A DNA stretch of 52,070 bases from Syntrophales bacterium (lineage in GTDB: Bacteria; Desulfobacterota; Syntrophia; Syntrophales; UBA2210), in NCBI GenBank assembly GCA_028718565.1, contig JAQULO010000010.1:1-52070 (forward strand), given 5' to 3'. A program made the position numbers and the translations under genes. This document shows positions 1 through 8,447 of this stretch, one piece after another (positions within the stretch are counted from its first letter, which is position 1; every line of letters starts with the position of its first letter). The notes below the pieces were generated by a model. It did no database searches. It saw only the letters and a program-made list of their open reading frames with translations, and had not been told where the DNA came from.

Positions 1-799
1 TATAGATTAAACAATAGTTTCGGATATATAGCTATAATAAGATGCCAAAATGCGTTGAAAAAAGCAAGCAAAAAATGCCACATTCTCCAATTATTCTAGA
101 AACTTATTGTTTCCGGATGGACACTAAATAGGGTTCATGCCGGGAATGACGAGCAATGCTATTGCTCCGGTGGTTGAATAGATCCATCATATTGAGCCTC
201 TCGCGTTGATGTCGGGGAACCGTGTCCTGAGCAGAGATAGTCTCCCGGGTGAAGGCGGGGCCGAAGGGTGGTGTTGCGTGTTGCGTTGCGGGCCCGACAT
301 TGTTTCTAATATTAGATGTACCATCGAGATATCAGCGAATTTGGTGTAATTCCTGATCCGTTTTCTCTCCATGGCCATCCATTACACGTAATACGGCAGG
401 GTTGTTGAGGCCGATGTATAATGGATGGCCTCTCCCTTGATTGCTGCCGCGCGCCGGTCCTGGTGGACATACGTGGACATACTATGAGAAGTCGAGGACA
501 TATCATTCCTGGAGGTCACAAAAGGCGGTGCCAAACGGCTGTAGAACCGGCAGGAAGGCCCCGAATTGATTCCCATCGCCTGCTAAAAAAACAGGACTTG
601 AATCTGTCGGGCTTTACAATGCCCCAATATGGTGCATGGAGTTATGTATACAAAAATAGCCAGATACTCAAATAGTTATGTTTTTGATTCCCGGTGTATC
701 CCCTTATCTGTATGCAAAACCCTTCAGCTATCTCTAGCCACCGGTTCTTCTATGGATAATCTTGCTTAAATATCAATAACTTGGTTAGTTTGTCGCAAC
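1..799. other. Leader region with no supported gene
   Basis: I find no open frame here with a convincing ribosome binding site, protein-like composition or recognisable motif. The longest frame (421-675, plus) is rich in Arg, Pro and His, has no Shine-Dalgarno site and resembles no family I know. A short direct repeat, GTGGACATAC twice in a row, lies near 463-482. The block probably contains upstream intergenic DNA or decayed sequence. Confidence 0.5.
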
Positions 800-816
800 T
801 TGGCACACCCTTTGCG
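800..816 (+). promoter_or_regulatory. Sigma-54 promoter of the lone receiver gene
   Basis: The bases TGGCACACCCTTTGC at 801-815 fit the -24/-12 consensus TGGCACG-N4-TTGC. GG and GC are separated by exactly 10 bases. Transcription would start near 827, about 50 bases before the receiver gene at 880. Such promoters need an AAA+ enhancer-binding activator, and none is encoded beside it. Confidence 0.75.
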
Positions 817-879
817 GTAAGGGAAACCGTCTGCACGCTACAATTAAAAAGGAGAGAGCGGAGATCAGGAAAACAGGAG

Positions 880-1239
880 ATGATGAAAGTATTGATTGTC
901 GATGATGAAGAGACAATGTCCGATTTCATAAAGGAAGTGATTGAAAGGGAATGCGACTGTCATGTGAAGATGGCCGCGAATGGGGAGGAGGGGTATGTGG
1001 CCTCTCTCAATTTCAGTCCGGATATCATCATCACCGACATCCAGATGCCGGTGAAAAACGGTCTCGAAATGATAAGGGAGATACGGGTCCGCCATCCTGG
1101 GATAAAAACGATCTATATGAGCGCTGACCCGAACCGCTATCGAACGCTTCTTGAAGAGGAGAAGCTGAAATACCATGTGAGCGTTTTACAGAAACCCTTC
1201 TCCAGACTTGAATTGTTTGGGGCGATCTCCGAGGTATAA
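880..1239 (+). CDS. Single-domain response regulator (receiver only)
   Basis: A 119-residue CheY-like receiver domain with no output domain. Visible features are the acidic pair D8-D9, the phosphoacceptor D53 in the stretch ITDIQMP, a Ser in IYMSA (the Thr/Ser switch position) and the conserved Lys in LQKPF. I place the start at the ATGATG at 880; an open frame runs 33 codons further upstream, but that part overlaps the sigma-54 promoter and is not protein-like. Receivers of this type pass phosphate within relays or act on partners such as motors or kinases, and no cognate kinase is adjacent. The gene lies directly behind a sigma-54 promoter and is followed by two small exported proteins in the same direction, possibly in one transcript. 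The partner is unknown. Confidence 0.85.
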   Translation: MMKVLIVDDEETMSDFIKEVIERECDCHVKMAANGEEGYVASLNFSPDIIITDIQMPVKNGLEMIREIRVRHPGIKTIYMSADPNRYRTLLEEEKLKYHVSVLQKPFSRLELFGAISEV

Positions 1240-1398
1240 GTTAAGACCGTGCTCCATTCACAAAGGCTTCGTCAAAAAGGCCAGGGAGGGAGTTGTTTGC
1301 AGGGAAAAGAGGGGCGGCATGTTGTTGAAGTAATGAACTGCGTGCCGTTGTGACGTGAGGCTGTCTAAACAGGATAGTGGAAAGGGAGGTGGTAAGAG

Positions 1399-1587
1399 AT
1401 GAAAAAGCTCGTCTGTGTTTTGGTTGCGGGGATTGTGTGCCTCGGTTTTGCTGGCTGCAAAACGGAGGAGGCCGGCTCCGTGCCCATAGCAATAGAAGAG
1501 AAAATGCCGCAAGGGGGGAAAACTATGCTTCCTGCTGAAGTTCCCCCTGTACCGGCGACAAAAGAGCCCCAAGGGGAACTACGGTGA
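1399..1587 (+). CDS. Small lipoprotein of unknown function
   Basis: A 62-residue protein with a lysine start, a hydrophobic stretch and a lipobox ending GFAGC (Cys at about residue 20). It is therefore predicted to be lipid-anchored in the inner or outer membrane. The mature part is about 40 residues, rich in Pro, Glu and Lys, with no recognisable domain. A GGAGG-type ribosome site lies 9 bases before the ATG. It follows the receiver gene by 159 bases and precedes another small exported protein, so the three may be one stress- or envelope-related transcript (inference). I do not recognise a family. Confidence 0.65.
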   Translation: MKKLVCVLVAGIVCLGFAGCKTEEAGSVPIAIEEKMPQGGKTMLPAEVPPVPATKEPQGELR

Positions 1588-1672
1588 AGTGATGACATTT
1601 AAAAATAACAGTCGGGAATAGTTGCAAAACATGCATTTTTTGGAGCTAGGACACACAAAAGGAGAAAAGACA

Positions 1673-1996
1673 ATGACGGAAACAATTAATATCAGGTCGG
1701 TGAAGGTGTTTTTTATGCTGGTTGTTGCACTGTTCATGCTCTCTTTTACCGGAACAGCGGTTTCCGGGGAAACAGGGGAGACGGAGCTAGTAATAAAGGT
1801 TGCAGGGACACTTGTTGACGTAAATCTTGATGACGGCAAGGTGGTCATAAGGGAGGTAGCCGGCAAGACAACAGCCTTGGCCGCTGAATCGGGTGAAGCT
1901 CTTAGTGGCTTTGATGTGGGCGATCACGTAGTGATAGAATACACTTCCGACATGATGATCAAATCAATTACCAAAAAGGGTAAAAGTAGGGAGTAG
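1673..1996 (+). CDS. Small exported protein of unknown function
   Basis: 107 residues. The start at 1673 is chosen because AAGGAG lies just upstream; an in-frame ATG 17 codons earlier lacks a ribosome site. The first ~35 residues form a signal peptide with a strong hydrophobic core and an AVSGE-like cleavage region. The mature domain (about 70 residues) is beta-rich: LVIKVAGTLVDVNLDDGKVVIRE, then a segment with GFDVGDHVVIEYTSD. That looks like a small beta-barrel fold of the kind seen in DUF5666-like or OB-type periplasmic proteins, but I cannot name the family with confidence. The Lys-rich tail KSITKKGKSRE is positively charged. It is probably periplasmic. Confidence 0.6.
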   Translation: MTETINIRSVKVFFMLVVALFMLSFTGTAVSGETGETELVIKVAGTLVDVNLDDGKVVIREVAGKTTALAAESGEALSGFDVGDHVVIEYTSDMMIKSITKKGKSRE

Positions 1997-2005
1997 TGGT
2001 TGATT

Positions 2006-2041
2006 GTTGAGGTTCTGCTCTATCCCGGGCAGGACCTCAAC
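2006..2041 (+). terminator. Hairpin after the small exported-protein gene
   Basis: GTTGAGGTTCTGC at 2006-2018 pairs with GCAGGACCTCAAC at 2029-2041 through 13 positions with one G-U pair and a 10-base loop. It starts ten bases after the stop codon. No T-run follows, so it is either a weak terminator or an mRNA 3'-end stabiliser. Confidence 0.5.
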
Positions 2042-2497
2042 CTTAATAAGTTCTTGCAGGCTTGGTTGCTGCCCGGGAAATGGAAAGTTGTCCCTTCCGT
2101 CGGATTCCTCCTGGAATCACACATCAGCCGTGTTCCGAGCTTTTTACATACAGCGCCTCCATAAACGTCAGGCGGCGTCAATGTGAGCTCTGTCACGGAC
2201 CATGTCATAACTCGCTGTCACAGATGGCTACGACCTCTTCCCCTTCCATAGAAGGTGCGCGCCGAACGGATCTAGTCGGTTTGAAGTTCGATTCCCGATA
2301 AGGTCGAGCTGTGAGTCAACGATTTTTTTCGTACCTCCCCGGGCAACATTGGGGTGGACGATTCTCCGCCCTTTTTATCCCTTGTAATTATGAAGGGAGT
2401 GATTATACTAAGCCAAAAGGTGACTGTCCGGGTGCTGTATGAGGAGCCCCATGGAGCGGATCGGAAAAACGGAAAATCCGCCAATCCTACGTTCTTC
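2042..2497. other. Intergenic stretch before the HAD phosphatase
   Basis: About 450 bases without a gene I can support. The HAD frame stays open upstream to 2354, but that extension has no phosphatase-like sequence and no clear ribosome site. I saw no promoter good enough to call. Confidence 0.4.
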
Positions 2498-3151
2498 ATG
2501 AGAAAAATGAAAACAATCGAGCTGATGATTTTTGATTTTGATGGAACACTTGTATACTCTGGGGATGATCTCGCAAACTCCGTGAACCACATGCTGCGCA
2601 AGCTGGGCATACCGGTTCTCGACAAGAAAAAGATCATAGGATTCATCGGAGATGGGGTGGTACAACTAATTGAGCGTTCTCTCGGGGATGCGTACCGGGA
2701 CAGATTCGATGAGGCGATGAAACTGTTCAGGGCCCATTACGCGCAGCACCTTCTCGATACGACGGCCCTGTATCCGGGCGTTCCCGACGTGCTTGAGCAT
2801 TTCAGGGGTACAAAGAAACTGATCATTACAAATAAACTATATGATTATACTTTTAAAATCGCTGAAGCACTGGGGATAGCCGGATGCTTTGAAGAGATCA
2901 TCGGCCTGGACAGTTTTCCCCTAAGAAAGCCCGATAGAAAACTGTTGCTCCCTCTCATGGAAAAATATGATGCGCAAAAAACGGATACCGTGGTTATCGG
3001 TGACGGGATCAACGACATACTCCTGGCCAAGAATACCGGAACATTGAGCTGCGCGCTGCTGAACGGCTTGGGAGACAGGGGCAGGCTTTTGTCTCTCGGG
3101 CCGGATTATTGTTGCGAGGACATAGCGGAGCTGAAAGGCCTGTTTGCCTGA
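2498..3151 (+). CDS. HAD-family phosphatase, phosphoglycolate phosphatase-like
   Basis: About 217 residues, the usual length of the Gph/PGP branch of the haloacid dehalogenase superfamily. Motif I is DFDGTLVYS (the first Asp is the nucleophile). Motif II lies in KLIITNK, the motif III Lys in RKPDRK and motif IV in VVIGDGINDILLAK. The segment between motifs I and II is helical, as expected for a C1 cap domain. It likely removes phosphate from a small metabolite such as 2-phosphoglycolate, but the substrate cannot be read from sequence. The start is uncertain: 2498 and 2507 are both possible, neither with a good ribosome site, and the frame is open to 2354. The next gene, tilS, starts 33 bases downstream. 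Confidence 0.85.
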   Translation: MRKMKTIELMIFDFDGTLVYSGDDLANSVNHMLRKLGIPVLDKKKIIGFIGDGVVQLIERSLGDAYRDRFDEAMKLFRAHYAQHLLDTTALYPGVPDVLEHFRGTKKLIITNKLYDYTFKIAEALGIAGCFEEIIGLDSFPLRKPDRKLLLPLMEKYDAQKTDTVVIGDGINDILLAKNTGTLSCALLNGLGDRGRLLSLGPDYCCEDIAELKGLFA

Positions 3152-3184
3152 CGGCCTGCAGGGTGGAAAAGGTTTGATTGATTC

Positions 3185-4555
3185 ATGCGTAAGGTAAGAA
3201 ACACGATTGAGAAGCACGCCATGCTCGCCCCGGGTGACCGGGTGGGCGTTGCCCTGTCCGGCGGGGCTGATTCTGTGGCCCTTCTGCACGTGCTTGCAAA
3301 TTTCGTGGAAGAGTACGCCCTTGAACTTTTTGTACTGCATCTGAACCACGGTATCAGAGGGGATGAGGCAGACCGGGATGAGGCCTTCGTCCGAAGTCTG
3401 GCCGAATCAATGGGCGTTCCGCTCGTCTCTGAGAGGGTTTCCGTCCCGCAGCTTCGCAGGGAGAGGGGGGGCTCCCTTGAAGATGTCTGCCGGGGGGTGC
3501 GGTACGCCTTCTTTGAGAGGATGACACGCAGGCACAGGCTGGATAAGATCGCCCTGGGACATACCTTGAGCGATCAGGCGGAGACGGTTATCATGCGCTT
3601 TCTCAGAGGGAGCGGACTCGAGGGCCTGAAGGGGTTTCTCCCGGTGCGCGACGGGATCTACATACGACCCCTCATGGAGGTAACACGTGACGAGACAACC
3701 TCCTTTCTGGGGCAGGCAGGCATACCGTTCGTGACGGACAGTTCCAACCGGGATGAGACCTATCTGAGAAACAGGATACGGGGCAAACTGGTGCCTGAGT
3801 TGAAGGTCTCCTACAACGCGAGATTGGAAGAAAATATCGGTCGTACGGCCGAAATACTCAGGCTTGAAGACGATTTTATCAGGGAGTCGGTCGCGGGGAT
3901 TATCGCCGAGTGGACAATCGATACGCGCAGCGCGCGGCTGCCGATCCCAAAGCTGAAAGGTCTCCACCCGGCCCTGCTGTGGAGGCTTATCAAGACTATC
4001 CTTGAGACCCACTCACCCGTAAAGAACGGGATCGGGTATCTCCATGTAAAGGCGGTGGCGGATCTGATAGACGGTGCGAGTCCAAGCGCTTCCGCGGATC
4101 TTCCCTTTAATCTCACAGCCCGGCGGGAGTATGATGAGCTCATTATTGCACCGGATGGCGGATCGTCGGGTGGGTGCGACTTTTCATACGAGGTACAGAT
4201 TCCGGGGAGCGTAGATATCGCGGAAACGGGAAGAAGGATAGTCTTTGATCTGGTCGGAACGAAGGATGTAGATGCCCGTTCGGACAACCCCGTATTTATG
4301 GACTGTCGTGCCATCTCCTTTCCCCTTGTTGTGAGGAATATCAGGCCGGGGGACCGCATGCAACCCTTGGGGATGCAGGGGACAAAGAAGGTGGCGGCGC
4401 TCCTGATAGATGAAAAGGTGCCGAAGGCCCGGAGACGGTCGATCCCTCTCCTCGCCGACCGCTCATCGGTCCTGTGGGTGCCGGGTGTGCGGCTCAGCGA
4501 CAGGGCGAAGGTGACGGATACGACGGAAAAGGTGGTAAAAGCGGAAATTATTTGA
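3185..4555 (+). CDS. tilS: tRNA(Ile)-lysidine synthase
   Basis: 456 residues. TilS attaches lysine to C34 of tRNA-Ile2 (CAU) using ATP, so that the tRNA reads AUA as isoleucine; it is cytoplasmic and essential. The N-terminal PP-loop ATPase motif SGGADS is at residues 25-30, followed by the family signatures LNHGIRG, GHTLSDQAET and the stretch DSSNRDETYLRNRIR. The C-terminal third contains the TilS_C region with NIRPGDRMQPLGMQGTKKV and ending VPGVRLSD. Length and domain order are normal for bacterial TilS. It stands directly in front of ftsH, a conserved pairing in many bacteria (tilS-hpt-ftsH or tilS-ftsH); hpt is absent here. Confidence 0.96.
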   Translation: MRKVRNTIEKHAMLAPGDRVGVALSGGADSVALLHVLANFVEEYALELFVLHLNHGIRGDEADRDEAFVRSLAESMGVPLVSERVSVPQLRRERGGSLEDVCRGVRYAFFERMTRRHRLDKIALGHTLSDQAETVIMRFLRGSGLEGLKGFLPVRDGIYIRPLMEVTRDETTSFLGQAGIPFVTDSSNRDETYLRNRIRGKLVPELKVSYNARLEENIGRTAEILRLEDDFIRESVAGIIAEWTIDTRSARLPIPKLKGLHPALLWRLIKTILETHSPVKNGIGYLHVKAVADLIDGASPSASADLPFNLTARREYDELIIAPDGGSSGGCDFSYEVQIPGSVDIAETGRRIVFDLVGTKDVDARSDNPVFMDCRAISFPLVVRNIRPGDRMQPLGMQGTKKVAALLIDEKVPKARRRSIPLLADRSSVLWVPGVRLSDRAKVTDTTEKVVKAEII

Positions 4556-4594
4556 TAGGGAAAAGACCTCAAAATTTTTGACAGGGAGTTAACC

Positions 4595-6397
4595 GTGAAT
4601 CAATCGCAAAAAAATATTGCCCTCTGGATTGTGATCAGTCTGGTGTTTGTTTTTCTCTTTCAGATGTTCAATCAGCCCCAGGGAAAGAAGGAAGAGATCG
4701 TGTACAGTGACTTTATCGCCTACCTCGATAAAGGGCAGGTGATCGATGTTACTATACAGGGCGAGAATATAGAAGGAAGGCTTTCCGACGGCAAGGTGTT
4801 TAAACTTTTCGCGCCTCAGGACCCGAATTTGATCTCGTATCTGAAGGACAAGGGGGTGAGGATCACAGCCAAACCCGCCGAGGGATCTTCATGGTATATG
4901 ACCATCCTTATATCATGGTTGCCCATCGTGCTCCTTATCGGTGTCTGGATCTTTTTCATGCGGCAGATGCAGTCCGGTGGCGGTAAGGCGATGTCTTTCG
5001 GGAAGAGCAGGGCTAAATTGATGACCGACAAGTCGCAGAAGACCACCTTTGCCGATGTGGCTGGCGTTGATGAGGCCAAGGAAGAGCTGGAGGAGGTGGT
5101 CGAATTTCTGAGAGACCCCCGGAGGTTCACAAAACTGGGGGGAAGGATCCCCAAGGGGGTGCTCCTCGTGGGACAGCCCGGCACGGGCAAGACGCTTCTC
5201 GCACGGGCGATTGCCGGTGAAGCGGGGGTCCCTTTCCTGAGCATCAGCGGTTCCGATTTTGTGGAGATGTTCGTGGGCGTCGGCGCGTCCCGTGTAAGAG
5301 ACCTCTTTAATCAGGGAAAGAAGAATGCCCCCTGCATCATCTTTATCGACGAGCTCGACGCGGTCGGGAGACAGAGAGGTGCCGGTCTCGGAGGCGGTCA
5401 TGATGAGAGGGAACAGACCCTGAATCAGATGCTCGTGGAGATGGACGGATTCGAATCCAATGAGGGCGTCATCATCATGTCGGCAACCAACCGCCCGGAT
5501 GTACTCGATCCCGCGCTTCTGAGGCCTGGGAGGTTTGACCGGCAGGTGGTGGTTCCCCTCCCGGATGTCAAGGGGAGGGAAAAGATATTCGAGGTGCACG
5601 TCAAGAAAGTTCCGCTGGAGCCCGGCATAAGCCTTTCGGTCATCGCCCGGGGGACTCCCGGTTTTTCCGGCGCCGATATAGAGAACCTGGTCAATGAGGC
5701 GGCCCTGTATGCGGCGCGGCAGAACAAGGAGACGGTCTCCCTGTCCGACCTGGAATTTGCGAAGGACAAGGTCCTCATGGGGGCCGAGAGAAGGAGCATG
5801 GTCATCAGTGATGAGGAGAAGAGCAACACCGCGTACCATGAAGGCGGCCATGCCCTGGTCGCCAGACTGATTCCGGGGACCGACCCGATACACAAGGTTA
5901 CCATTATCCCGAGAGGGAGGGCTCTCGGCCTGACACAGCAGCTCCCGGTGGATGAGAAACATGCCTATCCCAGCTCATATCTGATCAACAACATTACGAT
6001 CCTCCTGGGGGGAAGGGCCGCCGAGGCACTGATCCTGAAAGACTTTACCACGGGGGCGGGGAATGATATAGAGCGCGCCACGGAGATCGCCCGGAAGATG
6101 GTCTGCAACTGGGGGATGAGCGATGAGATGGGACCGCTGACCTTCGGGAAGGCGGAGGAGCAGATATTCTTGGGCAGGGAGATCGCCACGCACAAGAATT
6201 ACAGTGAAAAAACCGCGGAAAAGATCGACAGGGAGATATCGCGGATCGTTACGGAAAACTATGAACGGGCCAAAAAGCTCCTCTCGGACAATATCGACAC
6301 CCTCCACCGGCTCTCGAAGGAGCTGCTTGAAAAGGAGGTGCTCAACGCCGAAGAGCTTGATGAGATCATAGGGATGCAGACCGAAAAAGAGGCCTAA
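4595..6397 (+). CDS. ftsH: ATP-dependent zinc metalloprotease FtsH
   Basis: 600 residues with a GTG start and an AGGGAG ribosome site 8 bases upstream. Two membrane segments (about residues 9-22 and 101-122) flank a periplasmic domain. The AAA+ module has Walker A GQPGTGKT at residues 193-200, Walker [12 protein letters not shown] and an SRH with RPGRFDRQ. The zinc protease motif is HEGGH at residues 415-419, where most family members have HEAGH; the zinc-binding His and catalytic Glu are kept. FtsH degrades misassembled membrane proteins and short-lived regulators such as LpxC or sigma-32 in other bacteria. The folP start codon follows the stop immediately, so the two are co-transcribed. Confidence 0.97.
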   Translation: MNQSQKNIALWIVISLVFVFLFQMFNQPQGKKEEIVYSDFIAYLDKGQVIDVTIQGENIEGRLSDGKVFKLFAPQDPNLISYLKDKGVRITAKPAEGSSWYMTILISWLPIVLLIGVWIFFMRQMQSGGGKAMSFGKSRAKLMTDKSQKTTFADVAGVDEAKEELEEVVEFLRDPRRFTKLGGRIPKGVLLVGQPGTGKTLLARAIAGEAGVPFLSISGSDFVEMFVGVGASRVRDLFNQGKKNAPCIIFIDELDAVGRQRGAGLGGGHDEREQTLNQMLVEMDGFESNEGVIIMSATNRPDVLDPALLRPGRFDRQVVVPLPDVKGREKIFEVHVKKVPLEPGISLSVIARGTPGFSGADIENLVNEAALYAARQNKETVSLSDLEFAKDKVLMGAERRSMVISDEEKSNTAYHEGGHALVARLIPGTDPIHKVTIIPRGRALGLTQQLPVDEKHAYPSSYLINNITILLGGRAAEALILKDFTTGAGNDIERATEIARKMVCNWGMSDEMGPLTFGKAEEQIFLGREIATHKNYSEKTAEKIDREISRIVTENYERAKKLLSDNIDTLHRLSKELLEKEVLNAEELDEIIGMQTEKEA

Positions 6398-7591
6398 GTG
6401 AGATATCTGCACATCACCTCTCTCGCCCGGGCGGAGGATGAATTAAAGAAGGTGGGCGTTGACTGGCCGGGGATCGAGGCCATGCTCCCCAAGATGGAGA
6501 CCCTCAATCTGCTCCTTGAGGGAATTGAGTGCAGGGTAGCGAACATACTGAAACAGGAGATGCTTTCCATTGGCGGAGACGTCGCCGTGGCACGTGAGTC
6601 CGTTGCCTGTAGCATAGACAGAACGGATGCCATACTGATCGGTACCCCCAAGCAGATGAGGCGGCTTGCAGGCAAGTTGGCCCCCCAGCCCTTCGGTCTT
6701 AGAGGTATCTCCGACGATATCAAAAGGGTCCTTGCTAATATCGTGCGAGACGCCTTTATGCTCCGAACGCCGAAGAGGGAGATTGCGGTCGGCAAGAAGA
6801 CCCTCATCATGGGTATCGTGAATATGACCCCCGATTCCTTTTCCGACGGGGGGATGTTTGGCGGCGTTGAAGAGGCAGTGCGCTACGCCCTGGAGATGGA
6901 GGAGGCTGGCGCCGATATCATCGATGTAGGGGGAGAATCCTCACGGCCAGGATCGGAGCCCGTGTCCGCCGATGAGGAGATGGGCAGGGTGCTGCCCCTG
7001 ATAGAGAAACTTGGCGGTCTGCTCTCCATCCCGATATCGATAGACACGACGAAGGCTGCTGTGGCGCGCCGCGCGCTGGAGGCCGGCGCGGAGATGGTGA
7101 ATGATATCAGCGCGATGAAATTCGACGAACAGATGGCGGAGGTCGTTGCCGACCAGCGGGTGCCCGTCGTTCTGATGCATATGAGGGGGGAGCCCCGGAC
7201 TATGCAGGCGGGGGATCTTTCGTACCGGTCGCTCATGGGGGAGATTGTCGGGTTCCTGGAGGAACGCATTAAGATGGCCGTCTCGGCGGGAATAGACGTG
7301 GAGAATATCATTGTCGATCCCGGTATCGGCTTCGGCAAGTCCACGGCGGACAATATAGCTATCCTGCGGTGCCTCAGAGAGCTGAGGACACTGGGGAGGC
7401 CGATCATGGTGGGCGCGTCGCGCAAGCGGTTTATCGGCCAGATCACGGACAGAGAGCACCCCGAAGAACGCCTCGAGGGGACAGCGGCGAGCGTGACCGC
7501 CTCCATACTGAACGGGGCGCATATCGTCAGGGTTCACGATGTGGAATTTATGGAGAAGGTATCATGCCTTGCCGACGAGATAAAGCGGTGA
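6398..7591 (+). CDS. folP: Dihydropteroate synthase with N-terminal extension
   Basis: 397 residues. The catalytic part starts near residue 130. It has LIMGIVNMTPDSFSDGG (pterin/pABA site), DVGGESSRPG, ISIDTTKAAVARRALEAG, VNDISAM, LMHMRGEPRTMQ, IIVDPGIGFGKS and GASRKRFIG, all standard DHPS motifs. The enzyme joins 6-hydroxymethyl-dihydropterin diphosphate to p-aminobenzoate in folate synthesis. The first ~130 residues are an extra domain of the sort found in some deltaproteobacterial and archaeal DHPS proteins; its function is not known to me. The start is the GTG at 6398, directly after the ftsH stop; an internal start near the catalytic core is less likely because the extension is continuous and protein-like. 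The stop overlaps the acpS GTG by 4 bases. Confidence 0.93.
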   Translation: MRYLHITSLARAEDELKKVGVDWPGIEAMLPKMETLNLLLEGIECRVANILKQEMLSIGGDVAVARESVACSIDRTDAILIGTPKQMRRLAGKLAPQPFGLRGISDDIKRVLANIVRDAFMLRTPKREIAVGKKTLIMGIVNMTPDSFSDGGMFGGVEEAVRYALEMEEAGADIIDVGGESSRPGSEPVSADEEMGRVLPLIEKLGGLLSIPISIDTTKAAVARRALEAGAEMVNDISAMKFDEQMAEVVADQRVPVVLMHMRGEPRTMQAGDLSYRSLMGEIVGFLEERIKMAVSAGIDVENIIVDPGIGFGKSTADNIAILRCLRELRTLGRPIMVGASRKRFIGQITDREHPEERLEGTAASVTASILNGAHIVRVHDVEFMEKVSCLADEIKR

Positions 7592-7967
7592 TCTATGCAG
7601 TGGGAACAGACCTTGTTGAGGTATCGAGGGTCAAAAGAATTATAGAGGAGTGGCGTGAGAGATTTATCCCGAGGGTATATCCCGAAGGGAAGATACGCTA
7701 CTGCAGCAGGAAGACGTATCCCGCCCGGCATTTTGCTGGCACGGTTTACGGCAGAGGAGGCGTTTCTGAAGGGTGTGGGCCTGGGGGATGTCTGGCGGTG
7801 CTGGATTCAAGGACGTGGAGGTTATATACAGTGCGGAGGGGAAACCGGAACCGGATTTCCACGGAAGGGCGAGGGAGATGGTGGACAGGGCAGGTATAAC
7901 GGAGAGCCATATCAGCATGTTCCACACCGACAGATATGCCGCGGCCTTTGTCGTTCTTGAAAAATAG
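7588..7967 (+). pseudogene. acpS: Holo-ACP synthase, two single-base frameshifts
   Basis: Homology to AcpS (4'-phosphopantetheinyl transfer from CoA to acyl carrier protein) is continuous but spread over three frames. From the GTG at 7588 the first frame gives VIYAVGTDLVEVSRVKRI through YPARHFA. Near 7738-7741 it must shift to reach ARFTAEEAFLKGVGLG (the catalytic RFxxKEA region, here with Glu for the usual Lys). Near 7784-7790, in a run of five Gs, it must shift again to reach GFKDVEVIYSAEGKP and the end SHISMFHTDRYAAAFVVLEK. Both shifts equal one extra G. This is either a dead gene or two sequence errors in G runs. AcpS is usually essential, so errors or a second transferase elsewhere are both plausible. 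The start overlaps the folP stop (GTGA), an intact operon junction. Confidence 0.8.
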
Positions 7968-7970
7968 ACA

Positions 7971-8444
7971 ATGACACGTTTTGATCTGATTTCTAAAAGT
8001 CCAAGGGACACCCTGGATATCGGGAGGATTATAGGAGAGGACCTGCCCGGCGGGCAGGTCGTAGCCCTGATGGGTGAACTGGGTACGGGGAAGACATGCC
8101 TGACACAGGGAATCGCGCAGGGGATGGGGATTGCCGGAGGATATTACGTTACCAGCCCCACCTTCACGCTGATCAATGAGTATCCCGGACGGATTCCCCT
8201 GTATCATATGGATGTGTACCGCCTGTCCGGGTCCCGTGACTTGGAGGATATGGGGTACAAAGAGTACTTTTATGGGGGTGGCGTCGTGGTTATCGAGTGG
8301 GCCGAGAAGGTTGCCGATATTCTTCCCGCCGGGACCCTGATGATCAATCTGGAACATGTCGATGGCAACAAGAGGAAGATGGGGATTTCCTGTGAATCGG
8401 ACCTATCCTCGATTATCGGAATGTTGAGAAAGGGAGGATTTTGA
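7971..8444 (+). CDS. tsaE: tRNA threonylcarbamoyladenosine biosynthesis ATPase TsaE
   Basis: 157 residues, the normal TsaE length. Walker A is GELGTGKT at residues 35-42, followed by VTSPTFTLINEY, the DVYRLSG segment and VVVIEWAEKV, all diagnostic. TsaE is the ATPase partner of TsaB and TsaD in making t6A37 on ANN-decoding tRNAs. The gene begins three bases after the acpS remnant ends. In many bacteria nnrD stands between acpS and tsaE; here it is missing. Confidence 0.95.
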   Translation: MTRFDLISKSPRDTLDIGRIIGEDLPGGQVVALMGELGTGKTCLTQGIAQGMGIAGGYYVTSPTFTLINEYPGRIPLYHMDVYRLSGSRDLEDMGYKEYFYGGGVVVIEWAEKVADILPAGTLMINLEHVDGNKRKMGISCESDLSSIIGMLRKGGF

Positions 8445-8447
8445 CAC

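Noticed and set aside
421-675. 84-residue plus-strand open frame in the leader region
   Set aside because: No ribosome site, unlike any family I know, composition of random frame; likely chance.
2062-2301. 79-residue frame with a CxxC pair, and a GGTTTGAAGTTCGATTCCCG stretch resembling a tRNA T-arm
   Set aside because: No matching acceptor or anticodon stem can be built, and the frame lacks a ribosome site and any heme or metal motif beyond one CxxC.
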